This document shows, one piece after another, positions 10,705 to 21,290 of a stretch of DNA of 64,000 nt; positions within the stretch are counted from its first letter, which is position 1, and every line of letters starts with the position of its first letter. The stretch lies in NCBI RefSeq assembly GCF_018687715.1, contig NC_056767.1, positions 7,441,001 to 7,505,000 on the forward strand, read 5' to 3'. This DNA is from Carya illinoinensis. Its lineage: Eukaryota; Streptophyta; Magnoliopsida; Fagales; Juglandaceae. A program made the position numbers and the translations under genes. Below the pieces are notes generated by a model. That model ran no database searches, was not told where the DNA came from, and worked only from the letters and a program-made list of their open reading frames with translations.

Positions 10705-12117
10705 ATGCAACAACTATTTAAAATTTATGAGGATGAAGAATCCCTTCGCGCCAATTATCAGACACCGAGACCGGAGTTCACCCAGCAGGAACTCAACATC
10801 ATCGACGAGCAGGTAACGAAATATTCCGAAGAAGCCAAAAAGTTACAAGAAGAAGCTGACCGTAGAAGCACTAGCTGCATCTACAGAGTCCTCCCGAGGC
10901 TTAAGAAAATCAATGGTAACTCGTTATACGAGCCCAACATGGTCTCCATCGGGCCCTACTACTACAACCTCCGTAATGAAAAGTTCAAGATGGCCGAAGA
11001 TTGCAAGAGGAAGTGCTTCGGCTCCTTGCTGGTCAGGAACAGAGATCAAGCCATGCAAATTAATACCTACAAGCGCTGCCTGCAAAGAATAAGAGAACTT
11101 GAAGTGGACATCAGAAAGTGTTATTCTGAAGAGTTCGAAGTCGCCGGTATTGAATTTCTCGAAATGATGGTTCTTGACGCTTGTTTTATAATAGAAATCA
11201 TTGAAATGGTTGGATCTCTAGGACAAGTCGACTTCAGCGAATCTCTTGCAGCCTTGGAGTGGATGGTACCGTATTTCTACAGGGACTTTCTCCTGCTTGA
11301 GAATCAGATCCCTTTTTTCGTTCTGGAAGAGATATATACGCTTACCCGTAACATTTCTGTCGAGGGAAGTAGACCCAAGCTGAAGCTTGCTGCTTTGGGA
11401 CTCTTTAAGAACGGAATGAAAAGATCCGATTCTATTTTGGGTTTCATTATCATGAACTTCGATAACATTGGTACGGTCACAGTTTTGCATTTGCTGGACT
11501 TGGTTCGGAGTAGTTTAATACCATCCAATATCCCACAGGGAAAAAAATTCCTTTCAGACACTCCATTCATTCACTGCATCTCGAAGCTCCGGCTAGCGGG
11601 GATTAAGGTCAGTCCGGGCAAGGCGCCCAGCCTCCTAGAAGTGAAATTCCAGAGAGGTGTGATCAAGGTCCCAAACATAGCCATCGACGACTTGATGAGA
11701 TGTCTGTTGCTGAACTGTGTGGCATTCGAGCAGTGCCACCAGAGAAGCAGCAAGTACTTCACGGTTTACGCTACTTTTTTGGACTGCCTTGTGAACACCA
11801 GCGAAGACGTCGAGTACCTTGGCAAGTGCAATGTCATTGACAATTACCTTGCTGACGACTCCGAGGCTGCGGACTTCATCAACCGTGCGGGCAAGGATTT
11901 GGTACTCAATGTTAATCACGGCTTCTATTTGCAGAAATTGTTCGAGGATGTAGAGAAGCATTATAAGAATAGGTGGATGTGGAAGTGGGCGAACTTCAAG
12001 CGGGAGTATTTTAACAAGCCGTGGTTGCTTCTGTCGGCAGCGGGTGGCATTTTGCTAGTAGTGGCTACGTCATTCCAGGCCGTAATGGCCTTCTTAACTT
12101 ACAAGTACAAAAATTAA
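10705..12117 (+). CDS. DUF247 (UPF0481) family membrane protein
   Basis: An uninterrupted 470-residue single-exon ORF starts at ATG 10705. The family signature is clear: IYRVLPRLKKIN near residue 72, EPNMVSIGPYYY about 20 residues on, EFLEMMVLDACFIIEIIEM, then LENQIPFFVLEEIY, and a hydrophobic C-terminal segment WLLLSAAGGILLVVATSFQA (about residues 440-462) followed by a short basic tail. That is the usual DUF247 plan of one long extracytoplasmic or cytoplasmic domain anchored by a C-terminal membrane helix, and the length is normal for the family (about 400-550). The biochemical role is unknown; family members act in pollen self-incompatibility in grasses, but most eudicot members have no assigned function. 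It has higher GC than its surroundings and no stops, so it looks functional. Confidence 0.93.
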   Translation: MQQLFKIYEDEESLRANYQTPRPEFTQQELNIIDEQVTKYSEEAKKLQEEADRRSTSCIYRVLPRLKKINGNSLYEPNMVSIGPYYYNLRNEKFKMAEDCKRKCFGSLLVRNRDQAMQINTYKRCLQRIRELEVDIRKCYSEEFEVAGIEFLEMMVLDACFIIEIIEMVGSLGQVDFSESLAALEWMVPYFYRDFLLLENQIPFFVLEEIYTLTRNISVEGSRPKLKLAALGLFKNGMKRSDSILGFIIMNFDNIGTVTVLHLLDLVRSSLIPSNIPQGKKFLSDTPFIHCISKLRLAGIKVSPGKAPSLLEVKFQRGVIKVPNIAIDDLMRCLLLNCVAFEQCHQRSSKYFTVYATFLDCLVNTSEDVEYLGKCNVIDNYLADDSEAADFINRAGKDLVLNVNHGFYLQKLFEDVEKHYKNRWMWKWANFKREYFNKPWLLLSAAGGILLVVATSFQAVMAFLTYKYKN

Positions 12118-12183
12118 AAGGAAGGTTAAGTAACAATTAGTCCGGTAAGTGTTATTTTTTCAGAAATGTTTTGGTTGTAGGAT

Positions 12184-12318
12184 TACGTAAAAGTAAACTC
12201 ACAAACTGATATGATTTGAAGTGATAATATGTTAAATTATAAACTTACTTTTTATCATAAAGAAAATCTAACATATTATATAAAATCATTTCAGTTTGTT
12301 GATTTACTTTTGTGAGAT
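12184..12318. repeat. Hairpin MITE downstream of the DUF247 gene
   Basis: The arm gtaaaagtaaactcacaaac / tgatatgattt pairs with aaatcatttcagtttgttga / tttacttttg, and ataatatgttaaatta pairs with taacatattatata. The hairpin is about 130 bp. It starts about 65 bp after the DUF247 stop codon and probably lies in its 3' UTR. Confidence 0.6.
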
Positions 12319-12401
12319 CTCTTTTATATATGTGGTTGTAACATTTCTCATTTTTTTTATGATCATATATATTCATTCTTGATGTGAATCTCTCGTAATG
12401 A

Positions 12402-12911
12402 TGTAGCGGTAAAGCCACTTTTATGGACTTTTATGGGTCAAAAATGATGGCTAGTTGAGCTTGCGTTCACATTTGCTTCCGCCATCTTCCACCGCCAAAG
12501 CCACCTTTATGGGTCAAAAATGGTGGCTAGTTCACAACCTACATCAAGCTTGCGTTCACATTTGCTTCCACCATCTTCCACCTCCTTTAACTCCTATAAA
12601 TACATGTTTTTGCTTTTAAAAACCTATCCCATTTTGAAAGAAAAATTTAGAGAAAGAGAGAGAGTTTTAGAGAGAAAAATAGTGAGATTTCTTCTATATA
12701 TTGTCTTTCCTTTTATAATAAAGAGTGAGTTTTCATCTTTCATAAGAGAGGGTATTGTCAATTGTGCTCTCCTTATTCAAGAGATAAATTCTTGTAATCC
12801 TTTTGCTATAAGTGAAATTCTTCTACAGTTGGAGTTCCTTATTATTTCTTTTATTCTTTCTCATTTCTACTTCAATTGTAATTGTATGCCCCGTACCACA
12901 AGTACCTAACA
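12402..12911 (+). repeat. 5' LTR of the Tork element
   Basis: Starts TGTAGCGGTAAAGCC and ends GTACCTAACA. It contains an internal partial duplication: the block atgggtcaaaaatg[ag]tggctag followed by cttgcgttcacatttgcttc occurs twice in the first 170 bp. A TATA box sits at 12595-12602, and purine-rich gagagagagag follows near 12650-12680. Confidence 0.95.
12595..12602 (+). promoter_or_regulatory. TATA box of the Tork 5' LTR
   Basis: tataaata in the middle of the LTR; the same motif is in the 3' LTR near 17190-17197. This is the expected place for the U3/R promoter. Confidence 0.6.
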
Positions 12912-12912
12912 G

Positions 12913-12926
12913 TGGTATCAAAGCAT
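12913..12926 (+). other. Primer binding site (initiator Met tRNA type)
   Basis: tggtatcaaagcat starts two bases after the 5' LTR. It matches the usual complement of the initiator-Met tRNA 3' end (tggtatcagagc) with one change. Confidence 0.85.
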
Positions 12927-12991
12927 CAGGTTTATAGCCGGTTTTCGTGCTACAGTTAGATCCAGTTAGTGGAAAGGAGGCATCTTCAATA

Positions 12992-15900
12992 ATGGCGACG
13001 AAGTACGAAATAGAGAAGTTCAATGGGAGTAATTTCTCATTGTGGAAAATGAAAATAAAAGCAATTTTGAGGAAAGATAACTGCTTGACCGCAATTGGAG
13101 ATAGGCCCGATGAGATCACTGACGACGGCAAGTGAAACGAGATGGATGACAATGCTATTGCTAATCTTCACCTAGCACTAGCTGATGGAGTATTGTCAAG
13201 TGTGGCAGAGAAAAAGACAGCAAAAGAGATATGGGATACTCTGACAAAATTGTACGAGGCCAAATCACTACATAACAAAATTTTCTTGAGAAGAAAACTC
13301 TACACCCTTCGGATGATGGAGTCAACTATGATGACAGACCACATCAACACCCTTAACACTTTATTTTCACAGCTCACAGCAATGAGGCATAACATAGAGA
13401 CAGGTGAACGTGCTGAAATTCTACTTCAAAGTCTACCTGATTCGTATGATCAACTCATCATCAACTTAACCAACAACATTGAAGTTCTAATCTTCGATGA
13501 TATTGCAGCTGCGATTCTTGAAGAAGAAAGTCGGCGCAAAAGCAAAGAAGATAGACCAGGAGGTTCACAGCAAACCGAAGCTTTGGTAATGACGAGAGGA
13601 AGATCAACGGAACGTGGCCCCAGTGGGAGTCAAAATCAGAGTAGATCAAAATCCAGAAGTAAGAAGAATGTCAAGTGTCATCACTGTGTCAAGAAAGGGC
13701 ACTACAAAAGGGAGTGTTGGCATCTCAAGAAGAATGAAGAAGCCAAAAGAAAAGGCCCTGAGTTGTCAAAAGCTCAGGGTTGTGTAGCAAGCACCTCAGA
13801 TGATGGTGAAATTTTATACAGTGAGGCAACAACAGTTACTGAAGGTAGAAGAAGATTCACTGATGTCTGCCTTATTGACTCAGGAGCAACATGGCATATG
13901 ACTCCCCAGAGAGAATGGTTCCATCAATATGAACCTATCTCAGGAGGATCTGTGTTCATGGGAGACGATCATGCCTTAGAGATTGCTGGTATTGGTACCA
14001 TCAAATTGAAGATGTGTGACGGTACAGTTCGCACCATTCAGGAGGTACGACATGTGAAAGGCCTGAAAAAAAATATATTGTCTTTAGGACAATTAGATAA
14101 TAGTGGGTGTAAAACCCATATTCAAGATGAGATCATGAAAATAGTTAAAGGCGCACTTGTAATGATGAAAGCGGAAAAGATAGCTGCAAATTTGTACATG
14201 CTTAAAGGAGAAACACAACAAGAAGGAGAAGCATCCATTGTGTTGGCAAGTTCAGCAGAAGAATTAACAATGATGTGGCACTGTAAGCTTGGCCACATGT
14301 CGGAACGAGATTTGAAGATTCTTGCTGAACAAAAGCTTCTTCCAGGGCTTAAAAAGGTTTCATTACCCTTTTGTGAGCATTGTGTTACTAGTAAGCAGCA
14401 CAGATTGAAATTTAGTAGTTCCTCTGCTAGAAGTAAAGCTATCTTAGAACTAATCCATTCTGATATTTGGCAAGCACCAGTTTTGTCCCTAGGAGGAGCA
14501 AAATACTTTGTGTCATTTATTGACGATTACTCCAGGAGATGTTGGGTGTATCCAATAAAAAATAAAGCAGATGTATTTCCAGTTTTCAAAATATTCAAAG
14601 CGCGGGTTGAGCTTGAATCTGAAAAGAAGATCAAGTGTTTAAGGACAGACAATAGAGGAGAATATACTGGTATTGATTTGATAGCTTCTGTCAACAAGAA
14701 TGTATCAAAAGGCAGCTCACGGTGGCATACACTCCACAACAAAATGGAGTAGCAGAGCGGATGAACAGAACCTTGTTAGAACGAACAAGAGCGATGTTGA
14801 GAACTACAGGAATGGCCAAGTCATTTTGGGCAGAAGCAGTCAAGACTGCCTGTTATGTGATCAATCGGTCACCATCAACCGCAATTGATCTGAAAACGCC
14901 GATGGAGATATGGACTGATAAGCCAGCTGATTATTCTCACTTACATACATTTGGAAGTCATGTTTATGTTATGTACAACGTCCAAGAAATATCAAAGCTA
15001 AATCCAAAATCTAGAAAATGTATTTTCTTAGGATATGCTGATGGAGTCAAGGGGTATCGCCTGTGGGATCCCACTGCCCGCAAGGTGCTAATCAGCAGGG
15101 ATGTTGTATTTGTAGAAGATAAGGTACAAGAAAAAGAAAATGATAGCGCTTCAAAAGAGAAACCAGAGACTACTACAGTTCAAGTTGAAGAAAGACAAGA
15201 ATTAGAAGTTCCAGATTCTTCTGAAGCAATATCAGAGCACAAAGAACAAGAACAAGCTGAGTGTGCAATTCCACAAGTTCGACGGTCAACTCAGGAGAGA
15301 AGAAAACTAACTTGGCACTCAGAGTACATCATGGAGGGAAATGTCGCATACTGTCTACTAACAGAAGATGGAGAACCGTCAAATTTCCATGAGGCTACAA
15401 ATAATCAAGAAGCTTCTCTGTGGATGGTTGCAATGCAAGAAGAAATTGAAGCTCTCCATAAAAACAAAATATGGGATCTTGTACCACTACCACAAGGAAT
15501 GAAGGCCATCGGAAACAAATGGGTTTACAAGATCAAACGAAATGGCAATGATCAAGTGGAGCGGTATCGTGCTAGATTGGTGGTGAAAGGATTCGCTCAG
15601 AAAGAAGGCATAGACTTTAACGAAATATTCTCTCCTGTTGTTCGACTCTCAACGGTTCGAGTAGTCCTTGCGATGTGTGCTACATTCGACTTGTACTTAA
15701 AACAACTGGACGTGAAAACTGCATTTCTTCATGGAGAAATTGAAGAAGAAATTTACATGCTCCAACCAAAAGGTTTTGAAGAAAATGAAAAAGAGAACTT
15801 AGTTTGCAGGTTGAACAAATCTCTATACGGTCTCAAACAGGCGCCGAGATGTTGGTATAAGAGATTTGATTCCTTTATCATGAGCCTTGGATACAACAGA

Positions 15901-16932
15901 CATAGTTCAGATCATTGTGTTTACTACAAGAGACTTGGTGATGGTAATTTCATTATTCTGTTGTTGTATGTTGACGACATGTTGGTAGCAGGCCCCAATA
16001 AAGATCGTATTACAGACTTAAAGGCACAGTTGGCTAGGGAGTTTGAAATTAAGGACTTGGGACCAGCAAACAAGATTCTAGGGATGCAAATTTACCGAGA
16101 CAGAAATAATAGGAAGATATGGCTTTCTCAGAAAAATTATTTGAAGAAAATCTTGCGACGCTTCAACATGCTAGATTGTAAGCCAATTTCTACCCCTCTT
16201 CCTATTAATCTCAAGTTATCCTCAAGTATGAGTCCTAACAATGAAGTAGAGAGGATGGAAATGTCTCGAGTACCGTATGCATCAGCAGTGGGTAGCTTAA
16301 TGTTCGTTGTGGTTTGTATAAGACCAGACATTGCACAATCAGTGGGAGTGGTTAGTCGATACATGGCGAATCCTGGTAAAGAGCATTGGAGTGCTGTAAA
16401 GAGGATCCTAAGATATGTCAAGGGTACCTCAAATGTCGCATTATGTTATGAAGGATCAGACTTTACTGTCAGAGGCTATGTTGATTCAGATTATGCAAGT
16501 GATCTTGACAAGAGCAAGTCCACCTCAGGTTATGTGTTTACTCTTGCTGGAGGAGCTATAAGCTGGGTTTCAAAATTGAAGTCTATCGTGGCTACTTCTA
16601 CAACGGAGGCAGAATATGTCGCAGCTACACAAGCTAGCAAAGAGGCAATATGGTTGCAAATGCTACTGGAAGAGCTCGGACACGTACAAGAGAAGGTTGA
16701 TTTATTTTGTGATAGTCAGAGCGCTTTGCATTTGGCAAAGAATCCAGCATTTCATTCAAGGACAAAGAACATACGAGTTCAGTATCACTTCGTTCGTGAG
16801 AAGGTGGAAGAAGGAAGTGTGGATATACAAAAAATCCATACAAAAGACAACCTAACAGATATATTAACAAAGCCAATTAATAATGACAAGTTTATCTGGT
16901 GTCGATCCTCCTTAGGCCTAGCAGATATGTAA
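12992..16932 (+). pseudogene. Tork gag-pol polyprotein, broken by one stop and one frameshift
   Basis: The frame starts at ATG 12992 (MATKYEIEKFNG). TGA at 13133-13135 replaces an expected Trp codon; the same frame continues from 13136. A CCHC zinc knuckle (CHHC..GHYKREC) lies at 13676-13717 and protease DSGA at 13877. The integrase has an HHCC finger, HSD, RTDN and the E of NGVAERMN. A single-base loss near 14680-14690 shifts the frame, and the sequence then reads on from about 14690 through AYTPQQNGVAERMNRT. RT motifs DVKTAFLHGEI and YVDD (15967-15978) are intact. RNase H (DSDYASD, STTEAEY, CDSQSA) ends at 16932. All catalytic motifs survive, so only these two lesions are obvious. Ty1/copia elements normally make this as one polyprotein. 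Confidence 0.93.
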
Positions 16933-16986
16933 GCGGCATGGAGATGGAAAGTGTAGAAAAGATAGAAGGATTACAAAAGTGACTTT

Positions 16987-16998
16987 AAGTGGGAGATA
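16987..16998 (+). other. Polypurine tract of the Tork element
   Basis: aagtgggagata directly abuts the 3' LTR, as required for plus-strand priming. Confidence 0.8.
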
Positions 16999-17506
16999 TG
17001 CAGCGGTAAAGCCACTTTTATGGACTTTTATGGGTCAAAATTGGTCGCTAGTTGAGCTTGCATTCACATTTGTTTCTGCCATCTTCCACCGCCAAAGCCA
17101 CATTTATGGGTAAAAAATGGTGGCTAGTTGACAACCTACATCAAGCTTGCATTCACATTTGCTTCCACCATCTTCCACCTCCTTTAACTCCTATAAATAC
17201 ATGTTTTTGCTTTTAAAAACCTATCCCATTTTGAAAGAAAAATTTAGAGAAAGAGAGAGTTTTAGAGAGAAAAATAATGAGGTTTCTCCTATATATTGTC
17301 TTTCCTTTTATAATAAAGAGTGAGTTTTCTCCTTTTATAAGAGAGGGTATTGTCAATTGTGCTCTCCTTATTCAAGAGATAAATTCTTGTAATCTTTTTG
17401 CTATAAGTGAAATTCTTCTACAATTGGAGTTCCTTATTATTTCTTTTATTCTTTCTCATTTCTACTTCAGTTATAATTGTATGCCCCATACCACAAGCGC
17501 CTAACA
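16999..17506 (+). repeat. 3' LTR of the Tork element
   Basis: Starts TGCAGCGGTAAAGCC and ends CGCCTAACA. About two dozen differences from the 5' LTR, mostly C/T and G/A transitions, counted by eye. Confidence 0.95.
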
Positions 17507-17875
17507 GATGATAATCCAACTATAGCAATCGATTTCATGGGTTTAGGAAGGTTGATCAAGCACAACTTGTAGAACTTATTTGTTCAATCACTACTCTTGG
17601 CTAGCAAGCTGAATTTATGTAGTGATAAGCTTAATTGCCCTCGCAAAGCGAACTTTAGATTATTTGATAACCTTGGGCTGCAGATTTGTTCTTATTATTG
17701 TTATTAATTTATTACAAATCTATGTCTAATTATATGATCTTGTGAGTTTGAATTCCTTTGACCTTTCTTTTCTTCTCAATGAATCGTATATATATGTCTA
17801 TTTATTTGGCATGAATTATATCAATAGCTTTCAATCCTCTTTATTCAAGCAAAGTTTGCATCACTAATATAACAC
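17507..17875. other. Intergenic DNA between the Tork element and segment B
   Basis: I see no gene. Bases 17760-17870 are the inverted counterpart of 9095-9220. Confidence 0.6.
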
Positions 17876-18001
17876 TAAAATGTTTTTTCATTTTTGAAAC
17901 ATATTTAAGGAGAAAAATTCTACTTATCTTCTCCTACACAACACACTAATATATGATTTATTATTATTTTTTCTTTCTATTTAAACACATATATTGACGT
18001 G

Positions 18002-18142
18002 GAAGGTGAAGGCAGCCTGGGATTGAGGTCGGAAGTGTCGGATTATAATAGATTGGTCCACGCTTTGAGCATGTCAAGACATGCAGGAAAAGCCCAAGAG
18101 TTGTTTGATAAAATGAAGAAGAGAAAATTCATGCCAGCATGA
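18002..18142 (+). pseudogene. PPR-like fragment, copy B (frame intact)
   Basis: Uninterrupted 46 residues to TGA, including DYNRLVHALSMSRHAGKA then QELFDKMKKRKF, one PPR-like unit. It is the least damaged of the three copies, but there is no start region and no second repeat. It remains a fragment unless it is the last exon of something upstream, which I cannot find. Confidence 0.6.
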
Positions 18143-19449
18143 AACTAATCCGTACCCAATTTTTTTTATCGGATGGGGCTTGCCTTCACCAGTGGAGAGA
18201 GCATCCAATCGTTGGATTTCAAGCCACAAAAATGTCGTTTGGATGGATTTGCAGCTGAGGTTTGACATGGAATGATGACCTTTAGGGCTAATGGGCATAT
18301 ATCTATATAAATCCAAAATAAAAAAGAAAATATGTTCCTAATTATGCATGTATCAATACTCATAGCATATTGCTGATATGATATAATTTAATTTGTAAAA
18401 TAAATTTATAAATTTAAACTTTACAAATCAAATCGTGTGACATTAATAATATGGACGTGGCTACTATGCCAACTGAGTCTTATCGCTGGACGTGTCGCCC
18501 AGTTGCTTTTTTTTTTCAAATTTATTTTCATATTTTTTAATCACTTTCTTAATTATTAAGTAAAAAAAATATATCAATAAATTTAAAATCATTTCTTTAA
18601 TCACTAAGTAAAAAATATGTATATATTTTTTTCTAAAATGTACACTTGAACGTACGGTACCCCCGAGCAGCACATCAGCATTTCTCTAATAATATGGATG
18701 TTGTATTCTCTACGGCAGTTTGAAAATATAATAACTCTAAAGAGAAACCAATGGTAGGCAATTCCAACTACTAGCAAACAAATAAGCAGAAGAAGTTGTC
18801 CAAGAGTTTCCATATTTTTGCTATATTGTCAATTTGTCACTATTAGAGACAACCCAAAAGTCTCCGATGAATGGAAATACATTAAGCCAGCAAATATTTT
18901 GGGACAAAATACAAAGACGCGTAAAGCATTGTTTTGTTGTGATTAAAAAACATTATGAATCTTGTTAAGCCAAATAATAACACTTGTTTAGTTTGACCTA
19001 ATGACTCCACCATCAGCATCTTTTTTAATTGTTCCAAAAATAAAAATAAAAAACAAACTCATTAAAACGCTCACATGAATGGGGGAGACAACAAACGTAA
19101 CCCACCACTGACAATATGTCAGATTTGTCAAACCAAATCTAGCCGACACCATCTAATATATACACTAGTCAACGATCAGCGTGCACGGCACGTATGACTA
19201 GTTCCAGTTACAGAAATTTAAAAAATTAAAAATAAAGGAAATAAAATGCTGTAGAAAATGAGAGAAACAGATTATATTATATTAAAAATTATATATCTAC
19301 TTGAAATAGTATCATTAATATCAAATTTGTTATTGAATTATTAAATTTATCCGACAATCAAAGAGATATTTACGTTTGAAAATGGTATATCTAAATAAAT
19401 CATTAAATAAAAATTATTAATAAAAGAGAAAAATAATATATAAATAATA

Positions 19450-19552
19450 TATAATTATCAAAGGCATATAACCTGATTGACATTATCCCTAACTTCCAAA
19501 ATAAAGGTCTAGGGTTCGAAACTCTCATCCTCAAATGTATCAATAGAAAAGC
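19450..19552 (+). repeat. SINE-like sequence, copy B
   Basis: Counterpart of 3287-3400, with ataacctgattg (A-box-like) and ggtctagggttcgaaact (B-box-like). The A-rich tail is shorter here. Confidence 0.35.
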
Positions 19553-19805
19553 GGAAGGGATATTTGGTACCCACGGGTCTATTGTAATGAAAGCCCAAAG
19601 CTCAAGTGTGAAGCCAAGGATGAGTCTTATTGATACACATTAAGAATAATAAATAACGCATCCGACTAATCAAGAAAGAGATTACTTCAATTAATATAGA
19701 GAGTTTTCAAGATATACTTTGGCTTGGAGTTCCACTGGGCACCATGTGCCGCCCTCTTATTTCATTACAGGTATATGTGCAGTTGGTATAAGACGTCCTT
19801 AACAA

Positions 19806-19823
19806 TGGCGTCATCTGTGGGAT
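19806..19823 (+). other. Primer binding site of the Tat element
   Basis: tggcgtcatctgtgggat directly follows the LTR end cttaaca. Tat-lineage elements commonly carry tggcgccgtctgtggga here; two bases differ. I do not assign the tRNA. Confidence 0.7.
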
Positions 19824-19907
19824 CTTTACAGACTTCTACATGCTTTTCACATGCCTACTACCACAAGATCACAGGCAACTCGAGACTAGGAGAAGAACAC
19901 AACAGAG

Positions 19908-21290
19908 ATGGAGGCGAAATTGGCGGATATAGAAGAGAAATTAAAGAAAGCAATGGCCTTAGTACAGCAGTTGTAGAAAGAGAATGAGAAGTTAAAGCGG
20001 CAACACGTTGCTACGCCATCAGTCAATAACGAACAGACAAAAGGAGATGCTCACAATGCAAGCGGGGTCAACGCCGAGGAACTTGGAAAGAGGAAGCTAC
20101 ATGACCAACTGAAGAGCCTCATTGATAAATACGAAGAGATGGCTGGTCCTTTACAGTGATGAAGTATTGGCAATAACACTCTAGTCCAAGTTCAAAATCC
20201 CTCAGGTCGACATATACAATGGGTCCAGGGATCCTGTAGATCACTTGAAAAATTTTAAAGCGCACGTGACTCTCCATGACTTTCCAGGAGAAGTTGCTTG
20301 ATGGGCCTTTCCACTGACCTTGAAAGGAATTGCACATGGTTGGTTTGTAATTTTATGGCTTGGGTCTATCAACAACTTCGAAGAGCTGGCTAAGCAACTC
20401 TTAACACAATTCATGGCTAGCAGACAACACCGCCGCCTTGCAGCCTACCTTCCCACCATTAAGCAGAGAGAATGAAAGAGTTTAAAAGCCTACTTAACCC
20501 GATTTAATAAGGAGAGGTTGTCCAATTATTATGAGGCATATGGCCTCGAATCCCGTTCATGACTTAGCTAGCCAGAAAAACACCCTTAACTTTGAGGGAG
20601 TTTATAGACAGGGTTGACGACTACGCGAATGTGGAAGACATGTTACAGGCTCTATTGGAGCCAAGGAAGCATGAAGTTAAATCTAAATTTAAAAATTCAA
20701 GTAGAGATAGGAAAGCTGAGTCCAGTCACCAAGGCGAGGGACATGAAAGACACTCCTCCCAGCGAGACCAAGCGCCCCACCTTGTTAATAACAACTTGAA
20801 TGTACAAGAAAAGTCAAGGACCGCGATGAAAGATACACACCCGCCCACAAGGGGCTAGCGTTATTGTAAATACCACCAATCTGATATTCACTAGAAAGAA
20901 GATTGTTTGACTATGAAGAAAAGTGTAGCTGAGTTGGCAGGAAGCAGAGAGCTCGATCGAATGTTGCCAAACCAAGTAAAGCCAAGGAGGGAAGAAGTGC
21001 ATGGGCGTGAGCTCAAACAAAGAAAAATCCCAAAAAAGCAACGGCGGGATAGGGAAAGGGAGAGGGAACGCAGGCAAGACACTCCTCGCCAACCACGCAA
21101 CCAAGACCAAGCACCCTCAGGGGAAAATCGAACCATAGCAGGAGGATTCACCAACGGAGGAGTAATGACAACTAGCAGAAAGGCCCACGCCCGACAAGTC
21201 AGATATCACGAAGTATATTCGGTGGATAAGCCCTTTAAGTACCCCAGATTGGGTACTTTTACGGTGATTTCCTATGGAGATGAAGGCTAA
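19908..21290 (+). pseudogene. Tat gag (copy B)
   Basis: Starts at ATG 19908 (MEAKLADIEEKLKKAMAL). It has an early TAG and a deletion of about 50 bp near 20140 relative to copy A. It continues with FKIPQVDIYNG, LTQFMASRQHRR, REFIDRVDDYANVEDMLQA and EPRKHEV. A degenerate zinc finger (RYCKYHQ ... DCLTMKK) lies at 20860-20915 and has lost part of its CCHC pattern. The tail NRTIAGGFTNGG ... RKAHAR is a hallmark of Tat gag before the protease. The section 21030-21080 is RE-rich. Several stops and frame changes mean it is not functional. Confidence 0.82.

Larger units (their letters stand above)
12402..17506 (+). mobile_element. Complete Tork/Tnt1-like Ty1/copia retrotransposon
   Basis: The 5105-bp element has LTRs of 510 bp (12402-12911) and 508 bp (16999-17506), both starting TG and ending CTAACA. 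Its flanks are aatga (12397-12401) and gatga (17507-17511), a 5-bp target duplication with one change. The order PBS, gag, protease, integrase, RT, RNase H, PPT defines Ty1/copia, and size and sequence point to the Tork (Tnt1) lineage. LTR divergence is about 4-5% by eye. One nonsense codon and one frameshift disable it. Confidence 0.95.
17876..19804 (+). repeat. Copy B of the gene-fragment segment
   Basis: Aligns with 1697-3647 of copy A (roughly 93-95% identical by eye) and with 37196-38440 of copy C. The 5' part with the kinase fragment is missing. It carries the intact PPR fragment, the AT palindrome (18374-18445) and the SINE-like block, and ends at the probable LTR end cttaaca directly before the Tat primer site. 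Confidence 0.85.
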
